Positions 13,150 to 25,100 of a stretch of DNA of 64,000 nucleotides are shown one piece after another (position 1 is the stretch's first letter; the number at the start of each line of letters is the position of its first letter). Under the pieces are notes generated by a model. It searched no databases. It saw nothing but the letters and a program-made list of their open reading frames with translations, and was not told where the DNA came from. Made by a program: the position numbers and the translations under genes. Source of the DNA: Luscinia megarhynchos (Eukaryota > Chordata > Aves > Passeriformes > Turdidae); the NCBI GenBank assembly GCA_034336665.1, contig JAPFBE010000002.1, positions 20,438,906 to 20,502,905 on the forward strand. Reading direction: 5' to 3'.

Positions 13150-14997
13150 CTGTAAAGAAGATAAACATTTAATCAACCCATAATTACTTTAGTGCTCTGA
13201 TCTTACCAACATTTGGCCTGCTTTCATTTACTTGAGGCTGGTGTCAATTCTCCCTGCAGGACAGTATAAACTCATTAGCTAAAGGAACAAAGGGAGAGTT
13301 TAGACTTGAATAGAGTAACAATGGCTTTTGAAGTCTCTTTGTTTTGGTTTTTGATTCAGTGGAAGGTCTAAAATACAGGACTTCCAAATTAAACGCATAA
13401 TGCTAAGGGAAAATAAAATGCCCTGATTTCAGAATGTCTCATGTATCTGCAAATAAATATGACAGTGAGGTTCTTCATTTGTGGATTGGTTCGAAGCTGT
13501 TTTCTTAAAATATTTATAATTCCTGTATTTTGGCCAATACTTTCAGGAACTCTTTAATCTGTTAATTTTATAGACATGAAGCTCTGTTTGAATAGCATTA
13601 AGCTGCATAATTTAATTTGTGCTTAACTAGAAAAAACAAAACAAAAACAGTTCTTGGGCTTTTGGTCCTATCTTGACATGGCACTCCACATACATGTACT
13701 GTAAACTCTACTTGCTACCTGTGAGCTGAAAGCCAGCTCTCTTTGTCCAAATTAGTTTCATATGTGTTGAACAGCGGGCAATTTGCTGTAATTTATGTGA
13801 TCTGGTTGTGCTGTGAACCAATTTCTCAGAGGCTGTCCTTGTTTCAGAAGCAGCAGAAGAGGAATGGTTTGGTGGGTGACTAGCTCTGCCTTTGGGGAGG
13901 TCAGGCTGCAGCCTGGAAACCTGGGGACAATGCTCCCACTCCAAATAAATGCTTCAGATGACACGTGGATGCCTCAAACTTCATCCACTGAATATACAAA
14001 ATCCGGAGTTATGCTTGAAATTCTATCTCTTTGCTTTTTGCCTTTCAAGTATATGCCATGGGGCTCTGAACCAGCTTGGCTTAAAAATGTGATGATGAAA
14101 TTCCCTAGGTTTTCTTATGTTTAAGTAAAACGTGTGTAAATTAAATCAGCACTGTGATTTAGACTATTTAGCCTCAGTCACCAGCAAGGAAAAAAAACCA
14201 CCCCTAGCCTCCCACTTACTAACTTTTCTGCCAGCTCTTGGGATTTTGTCACACATATAATTTCTCCTTCCTCCCCTGTCCCCTCAAGCTCCTAGAAGAA
14301 TCTAATTCTTTGACAATATCAGCCTTCATTTTTGAGTTTCTAGCCCTGAGGGCTAAGAAGTCTGAAAATGTGACCTCTGTGTATCAATGAAGGCTTAAAC
14401 ACTGAAAGGCAGAAGGAAATACCAAATATGCATTACTGCAAGGTCTTAAATCTCACAAATTTTTAAGCACAACTCATGACTTTTGAATGACTAGCAAAGT
14501 CTGTAGGATGCTTGATACTGGGAATATTTCACATTGAAATAATTTCCTACAGATAACAGTGACAGTGAAGTCAGCTGTTAATGGGCATGCCATGATGCTA
14601 AAGATGATTTATAATTTAAATTTTCTTTCCTTCTTTCTTTGCTGTTGCACTGTTGTGAGCCTGAACTGCAAAGTTTTCATTCAGAAGCCAAAACTAACAT
14701 TAGTCCCTCCCTTTAAAGGGCAGAGGGTAAAAATGTGCAGGACTCAAATGAGCTTAATAGAAAACTAACCGTCACCAGTAAAACAACAGGAAGCTCTTAG
14801 ATCAGGGACGTCAGCTGTTGTTGGAGGTCACTGAGCACAGAACCCCATTTAACACCCAAAAGGCTCCAGAAGGCTCAGCTGAGCCAGTAAAGACTCACTT
14901 AATGTCGCTATCAAAGCTATATAACAATAGAAAGAGCTTGAGAAGAAATCTCCAGCCGTTTTGTCCAGCCCAGTAATGTGAAAAGTTCACAAGGAGG

Positions 14998-15025
14998 AAA
15001 AAAAAAAAAAAGAAGAAAAAAAAAA
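14998..15025. repeat. A-rich tract
   Basis: A28-like purine tract with two G interruptions. There is no recognisable retroposon body on either side, so it is listed as low complexity and not as a poly(A) tail. Confidence 0.85.
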
Positions 15026-15274
15026 GTGCTTCTCATTGTGAACAAAGTAACATTTGATAGCTGTGCTTCTAATTACTCCTGGCACCTCGATGGTCACAGC
15101 TGGGATCATCATACAGCTGATAAAAGGGACTGTGCAGGGACCAGCCTGACACCAGCACCAAGACGTCCATCTTCCCAACCAACTCCCTCTCCCTCAAACC
15201 ACAAGGCAGGAGAAAAATCACCACAACCACCCCCATAATATAGTCAAATTGCAGTCAGAATTGTTAACTGGAAA

Positions 15275-15780
15275 ATGCCATGCCAAATTATCCTGAAGCA
15301 CAGGCACGGTGGAAGGGGCAGAGGGAACCCTCGTGCTGTGCTGTGGTTTCAGCTAGCTCCAGCCCAAAGACCACCCAGCTTTCAGCTCCACAGGAAACAC
15401 GAGGGATCCCTGGCTGGAGACAGTTTGGCTCGTCAGGACTGGGCTAAATTTATATGGGCAGTGGATCCCCCCAGCCCAGCTGGTGCCAAACCCAGAGCCC
15501 CCAAAGCTTTGCCCACAGTGCTGCTCCCCAGCCTCTGCAGCCAGCCCACTGCCTGCCCCACGCTGCGCAGCTTCCCCCTGCCACTCCACCAGGGATGCTG
15601 ATGGCCTCAGCCGCGTGCCAGCGTGTTCTGCACCTGGAGGAGGATGGGTGAGACCATGGAACTGCCCCTGCAAAGCAGGTTTGATGCCCTTTGCACCACA
15701 CTGCCATGTCACAGCTGGAGATGGGCGCTTTGGGATCGCTGGGGGTGACAGCCAGGGCTCAGCTCTGGGGGATCCACTGC
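15275..15780. other. GC-richer block within an AT-rich intron
   Basis: The base composition rises clearly over about 500 bp compared with its flanks. About ten CpG dinucleotides occur in the first 380 bp, where the surrounding intron has very few. Open frames appear on both strands (up to 157 codons on minus at 15353-15826, 138 on plus at 15483-15899). None has a recognisable domain, and the frames shadow each other. The density is below what I would call a CpG island. It could be an intronic regulatory segment, a remnant of an unrecognised repeat, or a local composition shift. Confidence 0.5.
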
Positions 15781-17952
15781 TATCAGTGACCTCACCATCT
15801 TCCAGAAAACTAGGATGCAAATGCATGAGCAGGTTTAATTGCTTGGAAAGTTCTTCACATCAAGAGCTTTTAAACTCTGGATTTACAGAGTGCATTTAAC
15901 TTAAGGCTAATTTCGTATCTATTATCATTAACTTATCACTGTTGTTACAATACTTATTATCAGTGTTGATGAATGCTTCCTTGGCATGAGCCTACACCTG
16001 GCAGGGTGTGAGGTGGGCAGGGAAGGAAACAGGGGAGCCAGGATAATTGAGGAGGGGTGGGAATAGCACTGCAATGGACCAAATGGTCTGGCTGTAATTG
16101 AGGAGGAAACAAGTCAAAGTACATATATTTTTGAGGTAGTGAAGAAATCAAATAAAAATGAAAATTTTCACAGAAGCAGAGATAAACTGAACAAGTATAT
16201 GCATTTCTTCTCCTTGCTTGGTCTTTACATAGAAACAGAAACCATAGCATTAAAAAAAATTCAAAACCACTAGAGGCTACAGCTGCTCAGCTTCTTTATG
16301 AAAAATAAAACTATCGTGGTCACCTTTATAATGAAATAAATGCCAATAGAAGATATTTTCACACTTGAAACTGAACAGTAAATTACCTAAAAGTAAAAGC
16401 TGTGTGAAGATTTTGCTTTTCCTCCACAGCTAATATGATCTACTGTTTGTGTAGATTTCTCAGATCTGTGGCCCGATTTCTGCTACACACAAAATTAAGC
16501 CAAAGCACTTCATTCTGCTGGCACATTATAAACAGCAAAACTGACACCATATAACAGACCATTAATAACTTTTGCAAGTAGTCTTTTGTAGGGAAACTTT
16601 AAATATGACTCTTCACATGCTCCTTTGCCACCAACTCAACCACCAACCTTGCCAGCAGCTCTGATACATCAAAGTAATCATAGATACAGGGATTGCTTAA
16701 CCATGACTTTGTACTTAAATCAAAAGCACACTACCATAAAGGAATGTATTATTTTTTTTTTCAAAAGCTCTGATGAATCAGGTATTCAATGTTTTTTTGG
16801 TTTTTTTTTTACTAGTCCAATAGTCCAAGCATTGTCAAGCTCAGATATAAAAAATTTAATTGCAGCTCCCCATATAACAAGATGACTAAAAAAATACATG
16901 CTAGGCTCCTCGTTTCTTGTTTCTTTTTGTTTTTTTCCTTTTTCTTTTCTTCTTTCCAGTTCATTGGAATGTTTTTGGAGCTTTGTCCCTTTACTCCAAT
17001 TTGTGAAAGCTGGTGTTGGGAAGAAACTGTTTTCTCAAAGAATATTAATGCTTCTGTGAAAATCAAAGCATTATGGAAAGAAAAGTTTTAGTTTCAAGTA
17101 AGTTCCATTAGTGTCAGCCTGATACAAAATTATATTAATAATGTCTAAAAGAGACATTTTTAGAATGGATTTTTTTCTTTCTTTCAGAATGGCTTAAAAA
17201 ATTCTAACTTAAGTTATCCTTTCTTTAATGGAGGTTAGGAAAAAACCGAAGAAGTCCAGCTGACCTGAAATGAGGTATTTTTCCAAATTGCATTTGTGAC
17301 AAGTATTTTAATTTAATTTCTGGGGTGGGATATATATGGAATTCCCATGAAACACTGTATTTCATTCTAACCTAGTCTTTCTATTGGAGAAACTCTTATA
17401 CCTCTTTTGTAGTCACATAATTAGACTATTACAGGTTTCAGGCCTTAACTTCAATCCTTAAAGCTGTTATTGTGTCTGCCTGCAGATAAAACCTTGGATC
17501 GATAAGAAAGTAGTGAGGGCCTGCTCAGCTGAAAGATTAATTCTGCAGCTGAGGTGGGTTAAATGCCCCAATGAAATACATTCTCTGTTTTGAGAATGAT
17601 GACAAAAGTGGTGCAGACCAAAGTGAGGGCTCTTTTTTGTGAGGGCTCGCCCAGGCCAGCATTCTTCACTGACATGGCTGGGTTCCTTTCAACTACCTCC
17701 CTTCAAAATGCTCCAGGTGCTGCATGAGATTCTGCTCCTCTCCTCTACATCTGAAAGCTTCTCATTATCTTTTCTGATTTCAATAGAACACACAGCACCG
17801 GCCAGCCAGCAATTTTTGGTGAGCAAAAGCCAGATCTGGAAATAGCAGCTGTTTTGCTCATGGCTCCTCCTCCATGTCCCACATGCTTTCCATTCTTACA
17901 GCAAGCCTTCAAATCTCATGTGTTTCTGTAACCCAGCCTTCCATTTTAACAT

Positions 17953-18000
17953 AAAAAGAAAAAAACAAACACACAAACAAAAAAACCCAACAAACAAACC
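17953..18000. repeat. A/C-rich low-complexity tract
   Basis: A 48-bp stretch of AAAC/ACAC-type words that contains no T after its first bases and a single G. It is simple sequence without a regular unit. Confidence 0.85.
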
Positions 18001-18298
18001 AGAATAACTCTTCTCCCTTGGTTCAATCTCAGTTCAACCTTCACTGTCACTGAAGAGGCCACAGGAGTTCACTCCAGAAGACCTTATAGCTGATCTGCAA
18101 ACTTCCCCATTTTAGGCTGATCTTTTATAAGACCAACTAGCATGTTAGTTAAGATAAAATTTGTACATAAAACCAAATGACTAGAGTAAAATATTCATTT
18201 TTTTCCTGAATTAATTCTGATTCTGGAAGCAATGAATATTTGTGCAACAAATGTGCATGCATTTCTGTTTTTATTAATCTTTCTGCAGCTTGAACAGA

Positions 18299-18339
18299 TT
18301 TTTTTTCTTTTTTTTCTTTTCCTTTTTTCTTTTTTTTTT
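18299..18339. repeat. T-rich (CT) low-complexity tract
   Basis: About 40 bp of T runs with scattered C, followed directly by AG. It resembles an over-long polypyrimidine/acceptor signal on the plus strand, but no coding frame follows it. Confidence 0.85.
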
Positions 18340-21300
18340 AGTTTCCACATTTGCAGACAGGAGTCTTTGTAGCAGTCTGCAAAGAACCCTGAGTGTTGTA
18401 GTGGTTTCAGGCTATCTTTGCAATCCTGTTCTAATTTAATAAGATTAATGGCAGAAAATTAGTCAAGACAAGCGTTTGCCTGTTTCGTTTACCCTGCTGT
18501 AGTTCAAATTATAGGCGGGAAGTGTTTCCCCCAAGTAGTTCTTAATTAGTAATAGGCAGAAGGGAAAGTAAAAGAAAAAAAAATGTAATCCTTACAGGGG
18601 AAAAATATTTGTAGCTCTGAGGCTTTCCTGTTAGTACAAAGGACTGAATTTGAATGATTCAGAGGACTATATAAATATAATTTGAAATTTCTCCCTTGAA
18701 AAAGAAATGTAAGAGGAAAAAAAGCCATATAAGGTAGATAAACTTACATGAACACTTTACAGTCCGTTTCAGAGAGAGAATCAGTCTTATTGCAGCTGTA
18801 CATTTCATTAGTTACAAAAATGTAGTAAAGTTTCTCTCTCACTTGTTTTGGCTAGAAGACATAGTCCTGACATGTGCTAATGACTGGCTAGGACAGAATA
18901 TTATGTTATGTTCTTGGAAAGACTTTTTAGGCTGTCCTGGATTTTCAGCTGTACAAGTTAATGTGAATTGTTAGGAAGACAAAAACCTAAAAAAAATAAA
19001 ATCAATATTTTTTGTTGGCTGATGAGTCAGCTAGTAACTCTTTTTTTTCCTGTTCTCTACTTCAGTATTGTGATGTGAAGCTAAGGTTTTACATTTGCAA
19101 CTTTCCCTGACAAAGCACAAAGTAGGGATGTTAAGAGCCCCTGCACATGTGCTTGCCATGACATCTATCCTGGACATTTACTCCATCATTTCATCAGTTT
19201 TGAAATGCAGGTTGTACAGCCGTACTGGGAAGCTGTGCCATTGCTTATAGCAGAGGAAAAGGCTGCTGGAAATCTCCCAGGTAAGTTTCCGAGGTCGAAA
19301 AATTTGAGAATACCTGCAATCCTGCAAAAAACCCCCAGAAGCCTCAGATAACTCAACCAAACTTTGAGGAACAGTAATAGGAAGAAAGCAGCCATCCTTG
19401 TGGGAACTTGTTTAGCCATCGCACTCTGGTGCACTAGTTTCTAGGTGCCTCATAAATTGTAAAGTTACAGATCAATGGGACTCACCAGTGGGGTCTCACA
19501 ATGCTAAAAGGGAGGGTTTTTCTGCCAGGCTCCTCCCAGAAGGAGATATATTCAAACCGGAGGAGGTGGGAGTAGAAATTCATTGAGGCTTTCAAAGAAA
19601 GGTTGCCAGACAGAGGTACCAGACAGCTGGCCAAGGAGGAGCTGTGTGTGCTGCAAAAGCATGGGTCGGGTTGACACCTGGAAAAACTATGGAGGTTCTT
19701 AACAAAACTTCCCAAATCCTGAGGAATATTTTACATCTAGTGCAATTTGAAAGATGAGCAATGGCTACAGGATGAGTAGGGGGTGCATTGTAATGTTATT
19801 CTCACCTTGGGAGCAGGGGGAAAGAATGGCTGGTTTATCTGAACAGGCTACATGCAAAATATTCAGAATTATGCCACTGTCAAAATGATCAGCAGCAAAA
19901 TTATCACTAGCACTTAAAATGTCACCTCAGCCTCCATATGTATAGTTAGTTTTATATCACCTGTAAATGGCTTAAGGAGTTAAAAATTTATTCACAGGAA
20001 ACAAAAACTTCAGAAGAGCCAGGGGGGCTAGAAACCCAAGCCCCCATTTCTAAAGCAATTTGTGTTCCTAAAAATCCATGTCACTAGGTGCCATGTGAGT
20101 TCTTATACAAGTTTTGCAAATTACTGTTATTGATTAGTAATTAAAAAAAGGCAACTATGCCTTCGTACACACAAAATACCTGCTCTTCTTCACATTTGGA
20201 ATTATACTGTGAAGTTTTTCTGAGAGACCAGATTGTGACTGATTCAATCCAAATACTGACTGCATTAAACATCAACATAAACGACACAAAGTCTACCATA
20301 TGGAGCCATATGTGAGCAAAAAGATGAAATGAACAGGACAGAAAATTTTGAGTGTTAGGAACAACTAAATGTAAAGTAATCCTTTAATATCCCCTCTATA
20401 ACAGAAGCTATTAATAAAAGTACTTTCACTTTTATTTCTGGTCCTGTTATTTTCTTTAGGTTTTCTTGAGGACTTAATTTACTTTCTGAAAAACAAATGC
20501 TGATTTGTCACTCTTGTGAAGTGCTGAGACTTCTTAAACTAACACCAAAGCAGGGTGCTAGTTTTAAACTAAGGGATAAATTTAGTGGCATCAAAAGAAA
20601 CCATCAAAAATGATGATTTATTTATCTGCAAATAAAGACATTCAGCGAGGTACTGACCTTTACACATCAGCCTCTAACTGCAAGTAATCAAACTTTAAAA
20701 AAATTGAAAAGTTGTTCACCAAACAAATTTTTGACAAATAAAAATAGACAGGGACATAGCAGTTCTCAAAATCACTAGAGTTTTACTCATACGGAGCAGA
20801 TGAATGCACAGCATTCTCCTATCCATTCTTACTAGGTAGAATTAGCTTACAAAATACAAGAAACAAAACTATAAAAAGGGAAGAAAAATTAAGACAGACA
20901 AAGCAATTACTAGAGCTCCTACTATCTCCCCTTTAGCCTCTCAAACCTCACTACTGTTAAGGTATATGGGACATCTTGCAATCAAGAAATGTGAAAAACA
21001 TGGAGAGAAGCTTATTCCCCAAACTGAGCTTTTGGGTCAGAAATACTATTTATATGGTCTCTCTCTCCCTCATCAGAATTTTTTTTTCTGGAAGTTGATG
21101 CCAAAAATTGAAACCAGACTAAAAACTCATTGAGGAGAAAATGTTATTACCTCCCCAGCCACCCACTGGCTGTTCAAATAATATTGTATATATCTGTGCA
21201 CTTCTGCATATTTATTGAATTTGTCAAGTTTTTGTTCCCAAGTAAAACTTATTGGCCCTGTCAAAAGTTCACCAGCTGCACAAGTGACTTTGATGGCCTG

Positions 21301-22043
21301 AGGAGCAGCCCTGGCGCTAGCGTCATGGAAGAGCCTGTGGCTTTCCTCTCCCTTTTCCAGCTGAGATTGGTATGTTGATGCATGGGGCCCAGAGAAGATA
21401 CAGAAGGAGGGAAATTGAAAAAATAATAAACAATAAAAATATAAATTACAGAAAGTGCTCACCAAGCCATCCTGGTTTTATTATACGGCCTTGGGAAGGA
21501 ATTTTGTATTTTCAATCAAACTATGTGGAATATGCATTGTAAACATTCTGCACCCACTGCTCAACATTTCTATGGCTTTGCAGGAGAAGAGCTGCTAGGA
21601 ATGTAGAGCAGTTTGCTACATAAACCTTGTAGTGTGACTGATGGGCTGCCACCTGGAAAGAATAGGGCTGGTAGGTGTCACCTCTTCAGATCACAGAGGA
21701 TGGGAGCAGAACCGTGGGGATCTGGGCAGAAAAGTGATGATCAGCACCCTGGTACTAACATCTTTGGAGAGTGTTCCCTACCCCAAGACAGGGAGAACCA
21801 AGAATGAAGACTTTGATTAAAAAAATAAGATTACTCCTATACCTTTTTAATTTATGATCTAGAGGGAAACACTAGACATATCTGCTGTGGCAGTCATTCA
21901 TGCATGGAAGGTCTCAAAAGCAACAAATAGAAAGTGAGCGGGGGGAAAGAAGAATGCAGACAAAAATTACTCTGTTTTGTCACAGCAAATATGAGAGGCT
22001 AGAAATCTTCAACCTGTGGCTACTCTCTCATCCTCATACTTAC

Positions 22044-22162
22044 ACAATGGTTTTCCCAATGTGCTTAAATGACTTCTCCACAAATTCACGGACACTGTGG
22101 ACCTCCCCGGTGGCTATGACAAAATCCTCAGGCTCATCCGTTTGCAACATCAGCCACATGGC
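22044..22162 (-). CDS. GMDS: GMDS internal coding exon, 119 bp (GDP-mannose 4,6-dehydratase, residues ~258-297)
   Basis: Read on the minus strand, this segment begins [14 protein letters not shown] and ends HIGKTI plus two bases of a Val codon. It matches human GMDS residues 258-297 with only two differences seen by eye (human Asn264 is Thr, Leu290 is Lys). The acceptor is a pyrimidine-rich tract ending CTGCAG, with a good branch-point candidate (CTGAC) about 25 bases upstream. The donor is GTAAGT. The exon starts in phase 0 and ends in phase 2, so it joins the 97-bp exon at 13053-13149 in frame. GMDS is a cytosolic, NADP-dependent extended short-chain dehydrogenase/reductase. It converts GDP-D-mannose to GDP-4-keto-6-deoxy-D-mannose, the first step towards GDP-L-fucose, which GFUS (FX) then completes. 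This exon lies in the C-terminal substrate-binding half; the Rossmann glycine motif and the catalytic Tyr/Lys are on upstream exons outside the window. There are no stops or frameshifts, so it looks functional. Confidence 0.97.
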
Positions 22163-25100
22163 CTGCAGAAAGATAAACAAAGTCAGAGTCAGTGCACATG
22201 TAAGTGGCCTCTTTGGTACATGATATTGTATTACAGCATTTCTGATTTGGAAATAACTACACGCACACACACATACCCCAAGCTGGGGAAATTAGCACTT
22301 TCTTTACACACTGGCTATTAACCAGTTCAGTGCAACTCTGAAAAGAGTTCAATTATTTCTTATTACAGAAAACAATGCTGTATTTGATTTTCAATTTGTT
22401 TCACAGCGGGAGTTTCTGCAGGGGAGACTTTAATATGTTTACTTTTGAACACTGAGACTTGGTTTAGTGCTCATGAGCATGGATTCACTTGTTTAAAGCT
22501 CTGCATGAATTGACATCGATATGGGGAAAAGAGCAAAATTTTGTAATGTTTCAGTCCAGAATGCTGTTTTCTGTCTGCTACAGAATGATGTCAAACACAC
22601 TGAAGCATGAAAATATGGATCCTTTTGGCTGTTTCTTCTGCCACATTTGCTTTGCCTAAGCTAAGATTTTAATTAAGTACTTAAAAAGGTATTTAACCAA
22701 GTTAATCCGGTTTCCCTGCTGAATAAGTGTTGAATGTTACATATTAAAGTACTGCAGAAGAAACTTTTGACACAGGAACAGAGAAAACCCAGGTAGAAAA
22801 GCAACACAACCATTAACATCGGTTTCAGATGACTGTTCATGCAGCAAGAGTTTTGCAGTATCTTTTGAAGCAAAACTTCATCAGATTGTCAACATATTTG
22901 CATTTCATGGGACCAGCTTTTAATTCCCACAGCAGTGTCTTCCACAGAGTCCTCTCCCACAAACAAGTAATGATGGGTGGGTGCCATCTCAGAGGGCTGG
23001 CCAGCTAAGTCAGCACAAAAGCTGGAAAGCAGATGGAAAAGAGGTATTCAAAGACATGTGTGACTTGTCTGAGATATCACCACAGGTGCATTTCAATTTT
23101 CTGATGTGCAAGGCAGTGCTCTAGTGACTGGACTGTTTGACTGCCTAGGAGCTGTAGGTGTACAGAATAATTATTACTTCAGATCAATCAAACAACGCAA
23201 ACGCTTCATTTCCTTTGGAGAGGAAAAGGGAATACCTGTACGGCATGATCCTCGTTTAATAAATTACCAGAAAAGGGAAACAAAATAATTCAACTCTCTC
23301 TCCATATGGTAAAAAGGACTGTCATCCTCTCACATTGTAATCCACAATGCTATTTGCATTGACCTCTTTGCATCTGCTTTAAAGAAAACAACTTTAGTAG
23401 GTCCCTTGATGGTAGTGGATACTCTGCAAATCAGATTAATAAAAGCTTTGGGATAGCTCAGTTTCTTTTGGTAAATACCACCTGAAATATTCAGTTTTTC
23501 CTCTCTGTTCTTAATAAATCAGTGTCCTGCATAGCAAGGCAATACATTCCACTTAAATGGTTCTAGGTGCAAGCCATTTTTCTTTACAGTTATTATTTTA
23601 TGCATCTTCCAAAGTTTTGACAAGATTTTATTAACATGTTCCTTTTGAACCTTTTTACTTCTTGAACGTGCATGGAAGGCTTGGTTTTGGGCAACTGCTG
23701 TGTAAGTCCTCGACATAAATTATAAATTGTGCTTTAGGGAGATGACCTGCTGGGCAGGACAATGGCAGCAACTTTATTTTTCCTTTCCAGGACTGAACAT
23801 CCTAGCCAATGATGCAGAAATACCCAACTGGCTGATGAAAATCATCTTGTGGGGAGGAGATGTCTTAACTTGTATCTCTCATACGAGTTTTTTTGGAACA
23901 CTGGGGTTTCTCTGCTGATTTGAGAGGTCACCGTAAATCACCAACTCCTGTTTCTTCACGACTGAACAAGCTTGCAAGATTCACAGTAGCAGCGGCTGCA
24001 CAGAAAGGTAACAGGAGTAGCTAAAATAAGTGGTTGATAATTTGGGTTCTCCCAGCCTAGTCCCTCATTTCACAGACCTTCAGGCTTCCTTAAGCAGTCT
24101 AGCTGAAAACAACACACTTATTTGTATGAGAGGGCACTATTTGAGCAAATAAGGATTTCCAACATTAGACAATCAGTCTGTCAGGGGCAGTGGTTCTCTC
24201 CCAACTTTGGTGGATGTTTGCTGTACACAATGAACTCCTTTTCTTGCCTTAGCACTCTACTGTCAGTTACCTTGGAGAGAGATGAGACAACAAAACCTCA
24301 TTTATTGGTTAAAAAACCTCCCTTACCCAAAAATGCTACACTGATTGACAGAATATGCAATTTAGCACAAGCACCTGCTATTTACTATGACCGTTGGTAA
24401 AATAATATCAATATATCTAAGCAGAAGCAGGATCAGACTTCCAACAATTTTTTGTCACCACTTTTAAACACCTCAGTGTTTAAAAAAAGTGTTTCTTTGA
24501 CCCAGTTTCAGTGCATGCACTTATGCCACGACATTCAACAATCCAGCGAGTATTTCATTACGCATCACTTTTCATATTAATATCAAAGCGAGTTGAAAGT
24601 TTCTCTTTACTCTAAAACACACCCTACACTGAAGGAGGCAGTGCAAGATACAAACATAAAAACAGCCTTTGAGAGTGGGCCCAACGCATTTGGATTTATC
24701 AACTCTTGTCTACCATTTCAAAAAGCAAATAATTATTGTCTTAGCAATGCAACTTAAACTGCAATAAATTTCAACAGGATCAACTTAGAAATGATCAAAC
24801 AATGCAGACAGAGCTGCTAAAAACAATTTTTGCTTCAAATCCTACCAGGAAAGAATGTTTAGATTAATGGTTACTTGAGAATCTATCACTGTGGATTCTT
24901 GTATTTTTTCTGGCATTCACAATTGTTGGCACTTAGAGTTACCTCAATCCAATAAGGTATGAAGAAAATTAACATGCTAAAAATTACAAAGTAAGTGATA
25001 GCTCTGTTTTGCTTTGAGGAAGGTGACCAAATGCTCTTGCTTTGCATGGGTCTGCATGAACAGTCTGTAAAAAAATGCCAAGGCAAGCCAGAAGAGAAAA

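Larger units (their letters stand above)
13150..22043 (-). other. GMDS: GMDS intron between the 119-bp and 97-bp exons (8,894 bp)
   Basis: This is a complete intron with a GTAAGT donor at its high-coordinate end and an AG acceptor at 13150-13151. It splits a Val codon after the second base. It holds mostly AT-rich unique sequence, an A-rich tract at 14998-15025, a GC-richer block at about 15275-15780, A/C-rich low complexity at 17953-18000 and a T-rich tract at 18299-18339. I see no further exon, RNA gene or identifiable transposon. Overlapping open frames at 15353-15899 on both strands reflect the GC-rich block rather than a gene. Confidence 0.88.

Noticed and set aside
15353..15899. Open frames of 157 codons (minus) and 138 codons (plus) overlapping each other
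   Set aside because: They shadow each other in a GC-rich block, where stops are rarer. No domain, signal peptide or known protein is recognised.
18299..18345. Long polypyrimidine tract followed by AG, like a plus-strand splice acceptor
   Set aside because: No open, protein-like exon follows and the tract is simple T-rich low complexity.
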